Assembly (NCBI RefSeq): GCF_027579695.1
Contig: NC_083587.1
Location: 51,825,021 to 51,889,020, forward strand
Source: Neoarius graeffei
Taxonomy: Eukaryota > Chordata > Actinopteri > Siluriformes > Ariidae
DNA length: 64,000 bases
Direction of reading: 5' to 3'
Positions 1 through 10,385 of this stretch are shown here, in pieces (the stretch's first letter is position 1; every line of letters starts with the position of its first letter). Position numbers and translations under genes: made by a program. The notes beneath the pieces are model-generated. The model searched no databases and was not told the origin of the DNA. It saw only the letters and a program-made list of their open reading frames with translations.

Positions 1-242
1 TGGGAGCTGGATCAGGAGCAGGAACTGGATCAGGAGCAGGAGATGCAGGCAGAGATGTCAGCTGTGCCAGGGTTTTCCCAATTTGCTGAAGCAGTTCCTC
101 GTGGCGAGCGAGGGCCTCACGTTGGCTGGTGAGCGTACGTCCATGAGCGTCCATGGTCGCTCCGAAGCGTGTCAAAGCTGCCATAATTCCCTGAAGGTTG
201 GCCGGGTAGACAGTTGAAGCAGCCTCTGCTGAGTCGGTCATG
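1..242 (-). mobile_element. Ty3/gypsy-type LTR retrotransposon, gag start (fossil, runs off window edge)
   Basis: On the minus strand an open frame begins just after the LTR with MTDSAEAASTVYPANLQG and runs to the window edge, ending in a Pro/Ala/Asp-rich repeat. This looks like the N-terminus of gag from fish Ty3/gypsy-like elements. Only the leading LTR and the start of gag lie in the window, so whether the element is whole cannot be judged. Confidence 0.6.
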
Positions 243-254
243 ACGGAGTCTTTC

Positions 255-731
255 TGTTAGGGTTTTGCTGGGATTCGAACCTGGTTCGTTGGTGTGATAA
301 TCCAGCAAACCCCCACTAGGCCACCAGGGGGATGACTCAAATGCAGAGGCGTGAGGCGGAAGTAGAAAAAGAATCAAAAGGTTTATTTAAACTATATACA
401 CTATATACAGGGCAAAACAAAAGACAAAAAAAACCAAAGAGTATAATCCAAAAGAAAAGCAAAGTGCAAAAATACAAAAGCTAAGAAGATCAAAAAACAC
501 AGTACAAAGGAAACTGGAGATAAACATAACAGCACAAAGACTCCGTGACAAGAGGACTGAACTCAGGGGTATAAATAGACAAACTAATTAAGGACACAGG
601 TGAAGATAATTAGGCAATTAACACAAACACAAGACACAGGAACAGTGGCGGCCTCTAGAGGCCAAAATAAACACGACATGAAAAGGAAATAACAGCGGCC
701 TCTAGAGGCCAAAACAGTCCTAGTCCTAACA
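255..731 (-). mobile_element. LTR of the edge retrotransposon
   Basis: Read on the minus strand this 477-bp segment starts TGTTAGGACT and ends CCCTAACA, the TG...CA ends of an LTR. It contains a TATA-like stretch, an AATAAA-like signal and GGCCTCTAGAGGCC palindromes. The gag frame follows directly. On its outer side it abuts a LINE 3' end, so it inserted into that LINE. The second LTR is outside the window. Confidence 0.65.
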
Positions 732-1032
732 TCCTCGGGAAGAACACCGAGGCGTTCCCAGGCCAGCCGAGAGACCTAGTCCCTCCAGCGTGTCCTGGGT
801 CTTCCCCAGGGCCTCCTCCCGGGGGGACATACCTGGAACACCTCCCCAGGGAGGCGTCCAGGAGCCATCCGAAAGAGATGCCCGAGCCACCTCCGCTGAT
901 TCCTTTTGATGTGGAGGAGCAGCGGCTCTTCTCCGAGTTCCTCCCGAGTGATTTGTGCTTCTCATCCTATCTCTAAGGGAGCGCCCAGCCACCCTGCGAA
1001 GGAAACTCATTTCGACCGCTAGTTCACCAAAC
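732..1032 (-). mobile_element. LINE 3' end fragment (same family as 32755-33176)
   Basis: The minus strand carries MSFLRRVAGRSLRDR and related text, the C-terminal end of a non-LTR reverse transcriptase protein. The DNA matches 32870-33140 closely (shared CTCGGGAAGAACACCGAGGC and AAGGGAGCGCCCAGCCACC). The reading frame is degraded. The gypsy-type LTR interrupts it at 731/732. Confidence 0.7.
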
Positions 1033-1217
1033 CCCTTATGGAAATTAATGAAACAAGGACCGTGACGTCACCCGGTATGGTGCAGCCGGGGCCCCACCCC
1101 ACCCTGGATTTACAGCGCAGCACCTTTACTGCTGTTTCTGTGTGAGTCGTTTACACCAACATTTATTCATGATGAGAAAGACACAGACCATTTGTGCAGC
1201 ATTTTTCAATTGAGGAG

Positions 1218-1223
1218 TTTATT
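1218..1223 (-). terminator. Poly(A) signal of paralogue A
   Basis: AATAAA on the minus strand, in the proposed last exon that follows the acceptor CTCTTTCAG. The same signal is kept in copy B at 13058-13063. Confidence 0.6.
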
Positions 1224-1534
1224 TTTGCAAAAGTTTCTCATTTCCAGTCAGGGCGTGTCGATGTGACTGAGGGACGACCTGAAAGAGAAAAGCAGAGGAG
1301 AGATTTTTTTTTTAGAACAATAATCATCAAACCTTTTATCCTGGTGTATAATATTCCCATTGCACTATTCTAGATCATATTACTGCGTTCAAAAGTATTC
1401 GCTCCACATGTGCTTTGCTTAGTAGCGAGCTCGTGAGGTAGTGAACAAGACCCATTCTGTAAGACATTACAAATATGACTGTGACTCACTCTGAGCTCCC
1501 TGACCACTGCACCCGTCTCCTTCTCCTCAACCTT

Positions 1535-3830
1535 CTAATTTGCCTCCAGCATGTCGTTCACCTGCCCCTCATCCTTTTGGAACCCCATTTCCTCTATTAG
1601 TTCTCCCCAAGGGAGTAACATTGGAGTTGGGGGTCTGGATGGGATTGGGTCGATGCTGTCCATTATCTCGCCCCACATCAGTGCCTTTGGACTTGCGGTT
1701 CTGGAGGACAAAGGCTCCTCAATGCCCACAGTTTCAGGTGGCAGACTGGAGGTGGGTTGAGGTTCGGGCTCTGATTCAGTTGGTGCTGGTGGTTCTGGTG
1801 CCACATGTAGATCAGGACAAGAAGGAGATAAAATGGAACGTTAAGACAGAGAAAACATTACAACATTAAAGAATTGTGCAAAGGAACCAACAGCGGAAAA
1901 TTGAGATTTTAATCTTGTTTACCGAGTGTGAGCACATCAGTGGCATGAGCCTGAGCAGTGATCACACAGCCATCATCTACACATCCACCTTCAGGTGGTG
2001 TCACAGGAGACACAGCGTTTCCTCCCAGAATCTCCTCCTGGACGGACGGGACGTGGCGTTCGTTCATCCCCATCATTGTGGGTGGAGGGTAGTAGGAGGC
2101 GGGTCTCAGAACGGGGTGGGATGGGGGGTAGAACTGGTCTGGCATGATGAAGTAGGTCGGGGGGTAGAACTGCGGTGGTAGGATGGGGTAGAACAGGGGG
2201 TTGAAGTGAGCAGCCTGAGACTGGAACTGAAGAAAGAAACAGAGTTGGATTTTAGAGAAACACATTATTTCTTCAGCAACAAGAATTAGAAAAAAATGAA
2301 CAGGTCCATACTGAGGCCTACTGATGAAATAATTCCATTTCTCTGAATAAACAGGTCTGGATCAGGCCCGGCGCCAGGAACAGTTTACTAAGGGGGCGAT
2401 TAGAAATCGCAAGGGGGCAAATATTTTTTCATATAGTGTGTAGTAGTGATGGCGGTCTGACAACGTGTTTCAAACAATTAACTGCGCCAACCACAAAACC
2501 ACGGCCCCGAAGGTTGCTTTAGTCCGGGAAAATCATGTGGCATATTACCAGGGCAGTTGCGCTTTATCAGCCCCCGTGCCCACCTGTTAACCCTCCCCTC
2601 CAATTTTCTCACAGACACGCGGTACAACCGGAAAGATGCCAAACATAAAACAACACACACAAACCTACAGGCAAGTCCTTTACATTTAAAATACATACAA
2701 ATAGCTCTGCGGCATGAAAACAAAACGCCAATGCAAGTCTAAGGTACTTGGCTCGGCGGCCAAAATCATAATTAAAAAAAAAAAATCAACAGACCCCGCG
2801 GCTGCACCAGTAATAGCCTCCCTGACTCGCACCGAGTCAACGCTAACCACTTAATCCGCGATCCCAGTTTAGGCGTGTAGGGGACTAAACACTCTGAAGT
2901 GATGAATTTTCACCCCCCGCTGCATGGGGGGTGACGTCAACGACACATATTCTTACGCTATTTGCGCACAAAGCGGACCATATATGAACACATACACCAA
3001 CATAAACGGAGATAAACTTAGCCTACAAAGAAAGAAAATGGATTCACAATATTGTGATTGAATTCGTTTAATTCGGAGGGGGAAAGACTACTCCCGGAAA
3101 TTGACTGCACATTACAGGATATTGCAGAGACAGTGCACTTGTAAGTGTGCATGTAAAACCCCCGCCCACCCGCACGACCCCTCCCCCTGTCCTTATCACA
3201 GGTGTGTGTGTGCGCGGCTGTGTCAGCATTTCACACATAGTACACCCACAATAACTAGTCCCCAGTAGTTAGGATTGATACATATGTCTAAAACAGGGTT
3301 AATATTAAATTCAGGCTTTTTGAAATAATCCTACCTTAATACAGTTCAATTCTACGATTGCAACGTAAGAATCATAACAACCAATCAGATTTGTTCTACC
3401 GTGCCAGTTTTAGTAGTGATTTATGTGAAATGTATTTTTGTGCAATGCTCAACCACTTAATATTTCGTATTTGAAAATGCAAATTATTAATACGTCTACT
3501 ATAATACATTATATTTTCATAAGAAAACAATTAAGTGTTCTGAGTCTCCGTTGAGGGGGCGGGGCTGTAGCCACGAGGGGGCGACGCCCCCTTTCGCCCC
3601 CCCCCATGGCGCCGGGCCTGGTCTAGATGTATTACTGATTGGACTGTATCTTCTGCTTCTGAGTTAAATCATCGTGTCCAAGGCTTTAGCGCTCCCGAGC
3701 ACACAATAGGCTACTTGTCTTACTGAATATTACAACGAGAAAATCCCAGTGGTTCTGTCATATGAACCCTGACCATCAAATTTACTCCACATCGCCATCT
3801 TCAGAAGGGCATCTGGTTACAACTTACCAT
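1535..3830 (-). CDS. Unknown Pro/Tyr-rich 188-aa protein, paralogue A (3 coding exons)
   Basis: I do not recognise this gene. Proposed coding exons (minus): 3828-3830 (only the ATG, followed by GTAAGT), 1923-2226 and 1535-1794. They join in frame (3+304+260=567 nt) to 188 codons plus TAG. The N-terminal half is rich in Pro and Tyr with FYP/YPP motifs (NPLFYPILPPQFYPP, SYYPPP); the C-terminal half is acidic with PP and LPWGELIEEMG. I see no signal peptide, membrane segment or catalytic motif. CATATATATG (3948-3957) lies about 120 bp upstream and AATAAA (minus, 1218-1223) downstream. After the TAG the frame continues with coding-like text (KVEEKETGAVVREL) to a GTGAGT donor. A 3' acceptor CTCTTTCAG lies at about 1278-1286, so the message probably has a fourth exon. 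There is a faint resemblance to fish Bucky-ball-type N-termini, which I do not trust. Intron 1 contains the hAT-like insertion. Confidence 0.6.
2363..3620. mobile_element. Non-autonomous hAT-like DNA transposon with proven empty site
   Basis: The ends are inverted repeats (CAGGCCCGGCGCCA at the left, TGGCGCCGGGCCTG at the right). An 8-bp duplication flanks it (GTCTGGAT / GTCTAGAT, one mismatch). Copy B has the uninterrupted site at about 14187. It has no convincing coding frame. The 8-bp TSD and CAGG start indicate the hAT superfamily. Confidence 0.88.
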
Positions 3831-3947
3831 TTTCGATAGAGGATGGTGTAAAGCGTGAAAAGTGAAGTTTGAAGACAGAGAGAGATGTGAAGCGTCGCGT
3901 GAGAGATGTGAAGTGTGAACTGTGGAGTGTGGAATGGAGTGTGTGTC

Positions 3948-3957
3948 ATATATATGT
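3948..3957 (-). promoter_or_regulatory. TATA-like box of paralogue A
   Basis: CATATATATG lies about 120 bp upstream of the minus-strand ATG and is identical in copy B (14511-14520). The placement fits a TATA promoter with a 5'UTR of roughly 90 nt. Confidence 0.5.
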
Positions 3958-4402
3958 ATCGTTTCAGGATTCCGTTCTTTGAAGTTTGAATTTGAATTCC
4001 GTTCTGTTTTTGTTTAAATTGTCCAGCATGAAAAACTTCACAATAGCTCCGCCCCTTTTAACAGTCAATGTTTTACAGTAACTGTACGTAACCGTACTGT
4101 GTTTATGTTCATAACCACATCACACAATGTGCCGAGGCTTTAAGATATGAGCGGCTCAGCCCCAAGAGGCCTCACTCAAATCTTTTTGCGGTCAAAATTG
4201 ACACTCAATTTTTCCCAAGCTCTCGAAATCAAAACGCCCTCGAATATTTTCACATTTGTGTCTTGGTGCTTTAATCATGACCAACACATCTGAGTGAATC
4301 TCAGGATTCGCTGATTTATAAGAACAACAGTGTGGATTCATGGAGTGAAGTGGAGTTTTGGGTTTGTCCCCTCCCCATGCTGGTTTTTGTCACAGTGATG
4401 TT

Positions 4403-5059
4403 GGAATTGAAATAAATGTGCTCTTTTCTTGTTTTAGTGCAATACAAGTCAAAGGTTATTTACAATAATCATTGTTTTCTAAAACTCTTCAAATTTTCCC
4501 CATACTCCCCCCCCCCCAGCTAATATTTCGAATGTAACTTTTTCATGGTTGAATCCCAGCACAGAAAAGATCATTTCAAAACCCAAAGCAAGCACTCCTT
4601 TGCAAATGCTATTTCCAAGTGATAAATCTAACCTGCTCACTTAATTTGGTTACTTTTGAAAAAGTAAATTAGAAGAAATTTCATACAAGGGCCGAATGAA
4701 ATCTCCTTTTAAGCCTCACATGCAGCAAATTGTCTCAATATTTCTAAGAAATCGAAGCTTCTTAAAGTAAAATGAACATTAACAAAGGTTTTGGAAAGAC
4801 AAATCAATTATACTTGATTACAAGAATGAAAAACGATGTATTCATGGTGAACTCTTTTTTTTTTTTTTGAGGAAGGTTTGTTGTCTCACTTTGGCTATTC
4901 TCTAGCAGAGATGGGATTCGAGCTTGTGACTTGGACTCGAGTCACACTTCAGTCGCACATGCAGTGACATGAGATTTGACTTTAGATTCGTCCTCAAAAG
5001 ACTCGAGACTTGGGACTTGTGAACAATATTCGTCTTCATCTATTTCATATTTCACAGAT
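4403..5059. other. No gene seen
   Basis: AT-rich sequence with a poly-C run at about 4508 and a poly-T run at 4855-4869. A short stretch near 4783-4835 matches 15222-15270, a leftover of the duplication. I see nothing else. Confidence 0.6.
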
Positions 5060-6851
5060 GAAGACTATTGTTTCATCATCATTCACTGGTTTTCTGCATC
5101 TACAGTCATGGAAGCGTCCTACAGCTGCATTCAGTCTTTCTTCATCTTCTTCCACTGCGTCTCGCATCCTGCAAGCTCCCTTAGCTCTCGGAGTTTCTTT
5201 TCTGTTGTAGGAGGACCTCGTCCTCTGTGCTTGAGGTCTGCCTTCAGCGTGCTGAGCAGATTTACACAATGCCTTCCTTTACGGGCCTTGTATCTGCTGG
5301 AGCCTAATACTGCAAATTCCAAAGCTTTTTGCACAGGTGTGTCTTGTGGCATTCTAATGATGTGTCCAAAGACCACCTGAGTTGATCGACTTTTATGGAG
5401 AGAGGTGTTGTGTTGCAGATTCTGTATAAGGTGTCATTTGTTACCATAGTCTTAGGCCACTGATGACCTGTGATAGCATGCAGGTGTTTACGGTGGGAGA
5501 TGTCAAGCTTCTCTATAACTGCCTTTGGTGTTGCCCAGCTGTTGCAGTTATATAGCATGATGGAGACACAACAAGCATTGTATAGTTGTAGCTTCTTTGC
5601 CAAAGGAGTCCTAGATCTTCGGATCCAAATCTTCCAGAATGATCGAAATGCAATGTTACCCATGATGCAACGTGCCTCTATATCAGCAGAGCTACAGAGG
5701 AGGGAACCCAGGATTTTACTTTTCCTCAATTCCTCTTCTCCTCGTAGTGATTTGTCATTCTCATCCTTCTCTGATGTATCAGCCAGGTAGACATGAGTGA
5801 ACTCTGTTTTACCTTCGTTCATGAACAGGTTTGAGTCCTTTAGGTTTTTGGCAGCAACAGGTAGAAGTCTTTCTAGTGGATCTTTCTTCGTCTAGGAAAT
5901 CCACATCGTCTGCATACTCCATTTCTAGGGGCATGCCCAGTTTAGAGAAGGGTGGATTAGGTCTCGTGGAAGATCTCTGTACAGTTTCTAGTGCAGCTGC
6001 AAGGTAGCAGGTGAACAACACTGGGGACAGGCTGTCTCCTTGTGGCGAACCGATGGTTGTTTCAAAATCTGCCGTGTGTTGATCTGACTCGTACCTTCAG
6101 CTTGGTACCTGACAGCAGTAGCCTTACCAGTCGCACTTCATCGTCGCTGCACCCAGCCTGGTATAACACTTCTAGGATTTTCAAAAGTTTTATAGTGTCA
6201 AAGGCACGTGACATGTCTATGCCCATTTTGTGGAAGTCCCAGTGTTTGGACATGATAACAGAGATGAACATGCGTTGGGCCCACACAATGTCTGCACAAC
6301 TACGTCCCCTTTTGAATCCACTCTGATATGGCCCGGTGAAATTGTCAATTTTGTCTCCGATGCGGTGGAGTGCGACAGTGGACAAAATCTTCCGGATACT
6401 GTTCAAGAGGGCAATAGGACGCAGGTTTGCAGGTGGACCAGGTGGTTTTTTGGGGTTTGGGTAGAGCAATGAGTGTTCCTTCACCAATGGCTTCTATTGG
6501 ATGGTGGTATACGAAGGCATAGTTCAAGATGGATGTAAAAACTGGGAATATAATGTCACTCCCATATTTGAATAATTCATTGCTGACTCCGTCAGGTCCT
6601 GGTGAACGCCCATTTCTCAAGGATTTTATGGCCTTCTTGACTTCGTCCTCTGTAATTGGGGCTTCAAGAGGCCTAGGGTTACCTTGGAAAGGTTCTAGTT
6701 TTTCTCCATTTGGGTCAGTGAATTGCTGTAGGAACCAGTCTCTTATTGCATCTGCCTTGCCCTTGTCCGTGGCAATAAAGTGACCTTCAGCATTATGAAC
6801 TGAGCGTGATGGAGAAGTTCCAACTCTGAGGGCACAGGTTGCCCTGAACAT
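5060..6851 (-). mobile_element. LINE reverse transcriptase region (decayed)
   Basis: This is the RT part of the LINE whose endonuclease is at 6910-8217. The minus-strand frames in order are 6345-6851 (SPGPDGVSNELFK, RT finger motif), 6062-6487 (ANLRPIALLNSIRKILS, then DMSRAFDTIK), 5809-6021 (MEYADDVDFL, the catalytic YADD box), 5304-5822 (thumb and C-terminal part) and 5131-5376 (FGHIIRMPQDTP). The frame changes between these blocks, so at least three frameshifts separate them and it cannot be active. The order of motifs is that of APE-type, RTE-like LINEs; I am not sure of the clade. Confidence 0.85.
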
Positions 6852-6909
6852 TTTGCTACAGTCATTTGTGGAAGAAATCTCGTCTACTAAGCCATCTGCT
6901 CTTTTTATC

Positions 6910-8217
6910 TCATTCTTTCAGTCGTTTGTTTATCTGCCGAAGGATGGTGTTACGTTTCTTTCTCAGGACACTTTGGTCTTTGCTCTTCCCTGTTTGATAT
7001 ATGCATAGTCGTAGGGCTTTTTGTTTCTCTGACAGCTCTGCAACTTGGGGGTCTTCAGTATGTTGTCTGTGCTTGTTGCTCTTAAGCACTCCTAGGGTGT
7101 TGGCAGCAGATATATGCATGCACTTCAATAAGGTATCCAATGCTTTATTTGGGTTTTTGTCATAGTGTGCGTTGGCCACTTGATTTTGTAGGTCTTCCCT
7201 ATATTGTACTTGGGTGGTGGGGTCACTTGTGTGCCTTGCAAGGTCATATCTGGCCTGGCCTTTCTCTCTCTTCTGCTTATGGACCAGGTAGGTGTTTTCC
7301 ATTCGGATACGTGTTACTACCGGCTCATGGTCTGAATTGAGGTCCGTGCCTCCATAAGTGCGGGAGTCTTTCAGGAGTGGTTTGCAGTTCAGTTTGCATA
7401 ACACAAAATCTATCTGGTTGAAGACTGCAATTGTGGATTTTGAGTCTGCTGTTCTCTTGGGAGTAGCAATATGTCCAACCCAAGATGTACGGTGGCGGGC
7501 AGGATGTTTAAATGCTGTGTTGGTGGCGAATAGACCATGGGCACTGATAAAAGATGCTAGTGCTTTGCCATTGTCATTTCTTTTACCCATTCCATATGAG
7601 CCTATGCACAGATTTAATCCTGCATCGTGATCTGTTTTGCTTAGTTTCCCAAGTTTGGCGTTGAAATCGCCACATACAAACAACAGCCATGTTGAAGGGA
7701 TTTTGATAGCATTACTTAGTTCATCATACAGTGATTCCACAAGAAATGGATTTTCTTGGGCTCCTTTTGTTGTTGGGCCATAAACGTTTACAATGCAGCA
7801 TTTGGTAGTCTTGCCATTTCTTAGTGGAAGGGACAGGTCCATTGTGGCAATGCGGTCACTAATGCGCCCGTAGTTGAGGACGTGGTTTTGTAGCCTTGGT
7901 CCTGTTACAAAGCCCAACCCGTGGTGGATGGTCTTTTTCTGTTCCATAAGGATCAGTTTGTGACCTGTTTGAAGTTGTTGTTCAGACTGACTGGTTACTT
8001 TTGTCTCTTGGATGCATGCAATATTGATGTTGTAATATTCACAGTCTGTTCCTAGTGTCTGTCTCTTCGTGGCTGATGTCAGACCTCGCACATTCCATGT
8101 AGCAAAAGCAAACTCCGTGGGAGGTGACGGTGCCCGAGGATGCCGGACACAGCTTCTTGGATGAAGAAAGGTAGACATTATAGAGATAGTCCTCTTTATG
8201 CGGTTGTCAGCTCGCAA
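6910..8217 (-). mobile_element. LINE APE-type endonuclease domain (long intact frame)
   Basis: A 435-codon minus-strand frame has the exonuclease/endonuclease/phosphatase motifs of non-LTR retrotransposons in order: FATWNVRGL, CIQETKVTS (catalytic Glu), VNVYGPTTKG, FVCGDFNAKLG, IDFVLCKLN and NSDHEPVVTRI (catalytic His). This nicks target DNA for target-primed reverse transcription. The RT domain lies just downstream but is frameshifted, so the element is dead although this domain is still open. Confidence 0.9.
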
Positions 8218-8639
8218 ACCTTGATGACGTTAGCTTCCCAACTGCATTGGTACTAACGGGGGGGGGACCTCGTGAAGGTGTCGTCGTCCTCCCCAGACTA
8301 TTGTTTATGGTGATATTTATTTATTTATTTATTTATTTCCTTCCAAAAGTTGTTCGGTTTCAGATGAAATTGTGACCGCTGGTAACCACAGACAACAGAA
8401 GCTCCCTGACCCAAGATGAGTGACCTTCACCTATTTTTCAAGGTCACAGAGCACATTTTTTTGTGTTTTTTGTTGAAAATCTCATTTCATGTGTTACATG
8501 TGGTACATGTTTTTATATACTACTGAGGACCAAATGGCCCCACAAGGATAGTAAAATCTGACAATTTCGACTTTGTGGGGACATTAAGTTGGTCCCCACA
8601 AGGAAATTGCTGTTGTATTTTTTGCGATGTGGGGTGCGC

Positions 8640-8671
<32 letters not shown>

Positions 8672-9015
8672 GTAACTGTCTGTGGAGAGATTTACTCGGT
8701 GAATGTTGCTTGGTGTGAGGCTGTTAACGTTGTCACTTTACGTTTGAAATAGATGAAGACTCAAAATTCAGTGACAATTTCAGATTTCTAGTTTATTATT
8801 ATTTTTTCATGAGGAATATGATTGAGTACTGACTTTATGAGCAGATTTTATGATGTGTTTATTAGATAAGCACTTAAAATTTTTATTTGGGTCAGAACTG
8901 ATATTCTGATATACTTGAATGTAAAACTTTATCGATGGAATAAATCATCATATGAAGTGACTCACGACTTGAGTCGTCATTTAATATGATTCTTTTTTTA
9001 CACATATTCCTATTA

Positions 9016-9040
<25 letters not shown>
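8218..9040. other. Repeat-rich spacer without gene
   Basis: It holds an ATTT tract (8317-8340), a fish-type short palindromic repeat around GTCCCCACAAGG (8520-8620), a GT microsatellite (8637-8667) and an ATT tract (9010-9046). I see no coding sequence. Confidence 0.7.
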
Positions 9041-9046
<6 letters not shown>

Positions 9047-9290
9047 CCTCGTCCAGGACAGAGTCCACCAGGGGGTGAGGTATTGTTTTCGGTCAAGTTT
9101 GTTTGTTTGTTTGTTTGTTTGTTTGTTTGTTTGTTTGTTTGTTAATGATATTACGGGAAGACATCTGGACCAATCTTCATGAAACTCTCAGGATAGATGG
9201 GCATTGGTCTCAAATAGAAGCTCCAACAATTTGGGGATTATCCAGCTAAAGTCAAGGTCATGGTAACCAAAAAGGTAAAAAAAAACAAAC
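9047..9290 (+). repeat. Dispersed ~240-bp repeat with (GTTT)n, copy 1
   Basis: It shares CACCTCG/CTCGTCCAGGAC, a GTTT tract, ACATCTGGACCAATCTTCAT and GGTCATGG...AAAAAGG with 9978-10215. It is non-coding, and the family was not identified. Confidence 0.8.
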
Positions 9291-9294
9291 AAAC

Positions 9295-9600
9295 TCTGAG
9301 CTCAGACTAAACACTGATGTGCACAAGGTGCTGACCAGGGGATCGGGCCGAGAGATGCCTTGGAAAGCAAACTGAGGGATGAACACCTCCAAAGAGGAAG
9401 AAAAAAGAAAGCAGAGGGTCACCCCACACTAGACTGGAACCTGGGGCCGGAGGACAGAGAGAGCAACATGCAGCCCAGTGAGCTACCAAGGCATAAAGCG
9501 CTGGGAGGGGCCCTCACTAAACCTGGCAGGGAGTCTGGGTGTCCGACCGCAGAACATTTAGGAATTTTTCATCACGTTTCCTAAAATTCTACACAATCAG
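9295..9600 (-). repeat. Dispersed repeat R1, inverted copy
   Basis: This is the reverse complement of 12195-12495 and 15505-15782 (shared GACTCCCTGCCAGGTTTAGT and CACAAGGTGCTGACC). Open frames in it are found in all copies with different breaks, so it is a repeat and not a gene. Confidence 0.85.
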
Positions 9601-9673
9601 AGGCGGGTAGAGGAAGACAAACTGTACTTGGGTCAAAGTATTGTGACTAATAATAATAATAATAATAAGTGTT

Positions 9674-9943
9674 GCCAGGCAAAACAAAGGCGGGGTACAC
9701 CCTGGACAAGTCGCCAGGTCATCGCAGGGCTGACACATAGACACAGACAACCATTTACACTCACGGTCAATTTAGAGTCACCAGTTAACCTAACCTGCAT
9801 GTCTTTGGACAGTGGGGGAAACCAGAGCAAACCCACGTGGACAACATGCAAACTCCGCATAGAAAGGCCCTCGTCGGCCATGGGGCTTGAACCCGGACCT
9901 TCTTGCTGTGAGGTGACAGCGCTAACCACTACACCACCATGCC
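9674..9943 (-). mobile_element. DANA/mermaid-like tRNA-headed SINE (partial tail)
   Basis: On the minus strand it starts with a tRNA-like head (GTGGTGTAGTGGTTAGCGC, box B GGTTCAAGCCC) followed by the conserved body (TTTGCATGTTGTCC, CAAAGACATGCAGGTTAGG). The CTCATCTCAT tail is absent. Confidence 0.88.
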
Positions 9944-9977
9944 ACCATTATTATTATTATCATTATTATTATTATTA

Positions 9978-10215
9978 CCACCTCGCCCAGGACGGAGTCC
10001 ACCAGTGGGTGAAGTATTATTTTCAGTCGGGTTTGTTTGTTTGTTTGTTTGTTTGTTTGTTTTTTCTTAATGATATTATGGGAAAACATCTGGACCAATC
10101 TTCATGAAACTCTCAGGATAGATGGGCACTGGTCTCAAATAGAACCTCCAACAATTTGGGGGTCATCCAGCCAAAGTCAAGGTCATGGTGACCAAAAAGG
10201 TAAAAAAAAAAAAAA
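9978..10215 (+). repeat. Dispersed ~240-bp repeat with (GTTT)n, copy 2
   Basis: Second direct copy of the unit at 9047-9290, with its own GTTT tract and an A-rich end. The SINE at 9674-9943 lies between the two. Confidence 0.8.
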
Positions 10216-10385
10216 AAAAGCTCTGAGCTCAGACTCCAGGAGCGCTGCCTGGGAAAGACTCCACCCACAGACATGCTGACTGGATCAAAACCTCCCTCAT
10301 TTGCATACACTTGCTGTCATTGGATGGTTTCATGGCTTGTTTATAAATGCAAAAGAAAGTGGTTTTAGCCCAGGAGTAATAGGGT

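Larger units (their letters stand above)
1106..4402. repeat. Segmental duplication, copy A
   Basis: From GGATTTACAG at 1106 to CACAGTGATGTT at 4402 the sequence aligns almost base for base with 12963-14955. The only large difference is a 1258-bp transposon at 2363-3620 present only here. The unit holds one complete minus-strand gene with promoter and poly(A) signal. Beyond 4402 the copies diverge, apart from a short shared stretch near 4783 / 15222. Confidence 0.93.

Noticed and set aside
1-60. Short tandem repeat GGATCAGGAGCAGGA
   Set aside because: It is the Pro/Asp-rich coding part of the gag fossil, not an independent repeat.
1535-2265. Paralogue A/B as Bucky ball / Velo1-like germ-plasm protein
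   Set aside because: The FYP/YPP-rich N-terminus is suggestive, but I cannot align it to the BUVE motif and the protein is far shorter. Left as unknown.
9628-10107. 159-codon frame
   Set aside because: Runs through a SINE and microsatellites; no gene.
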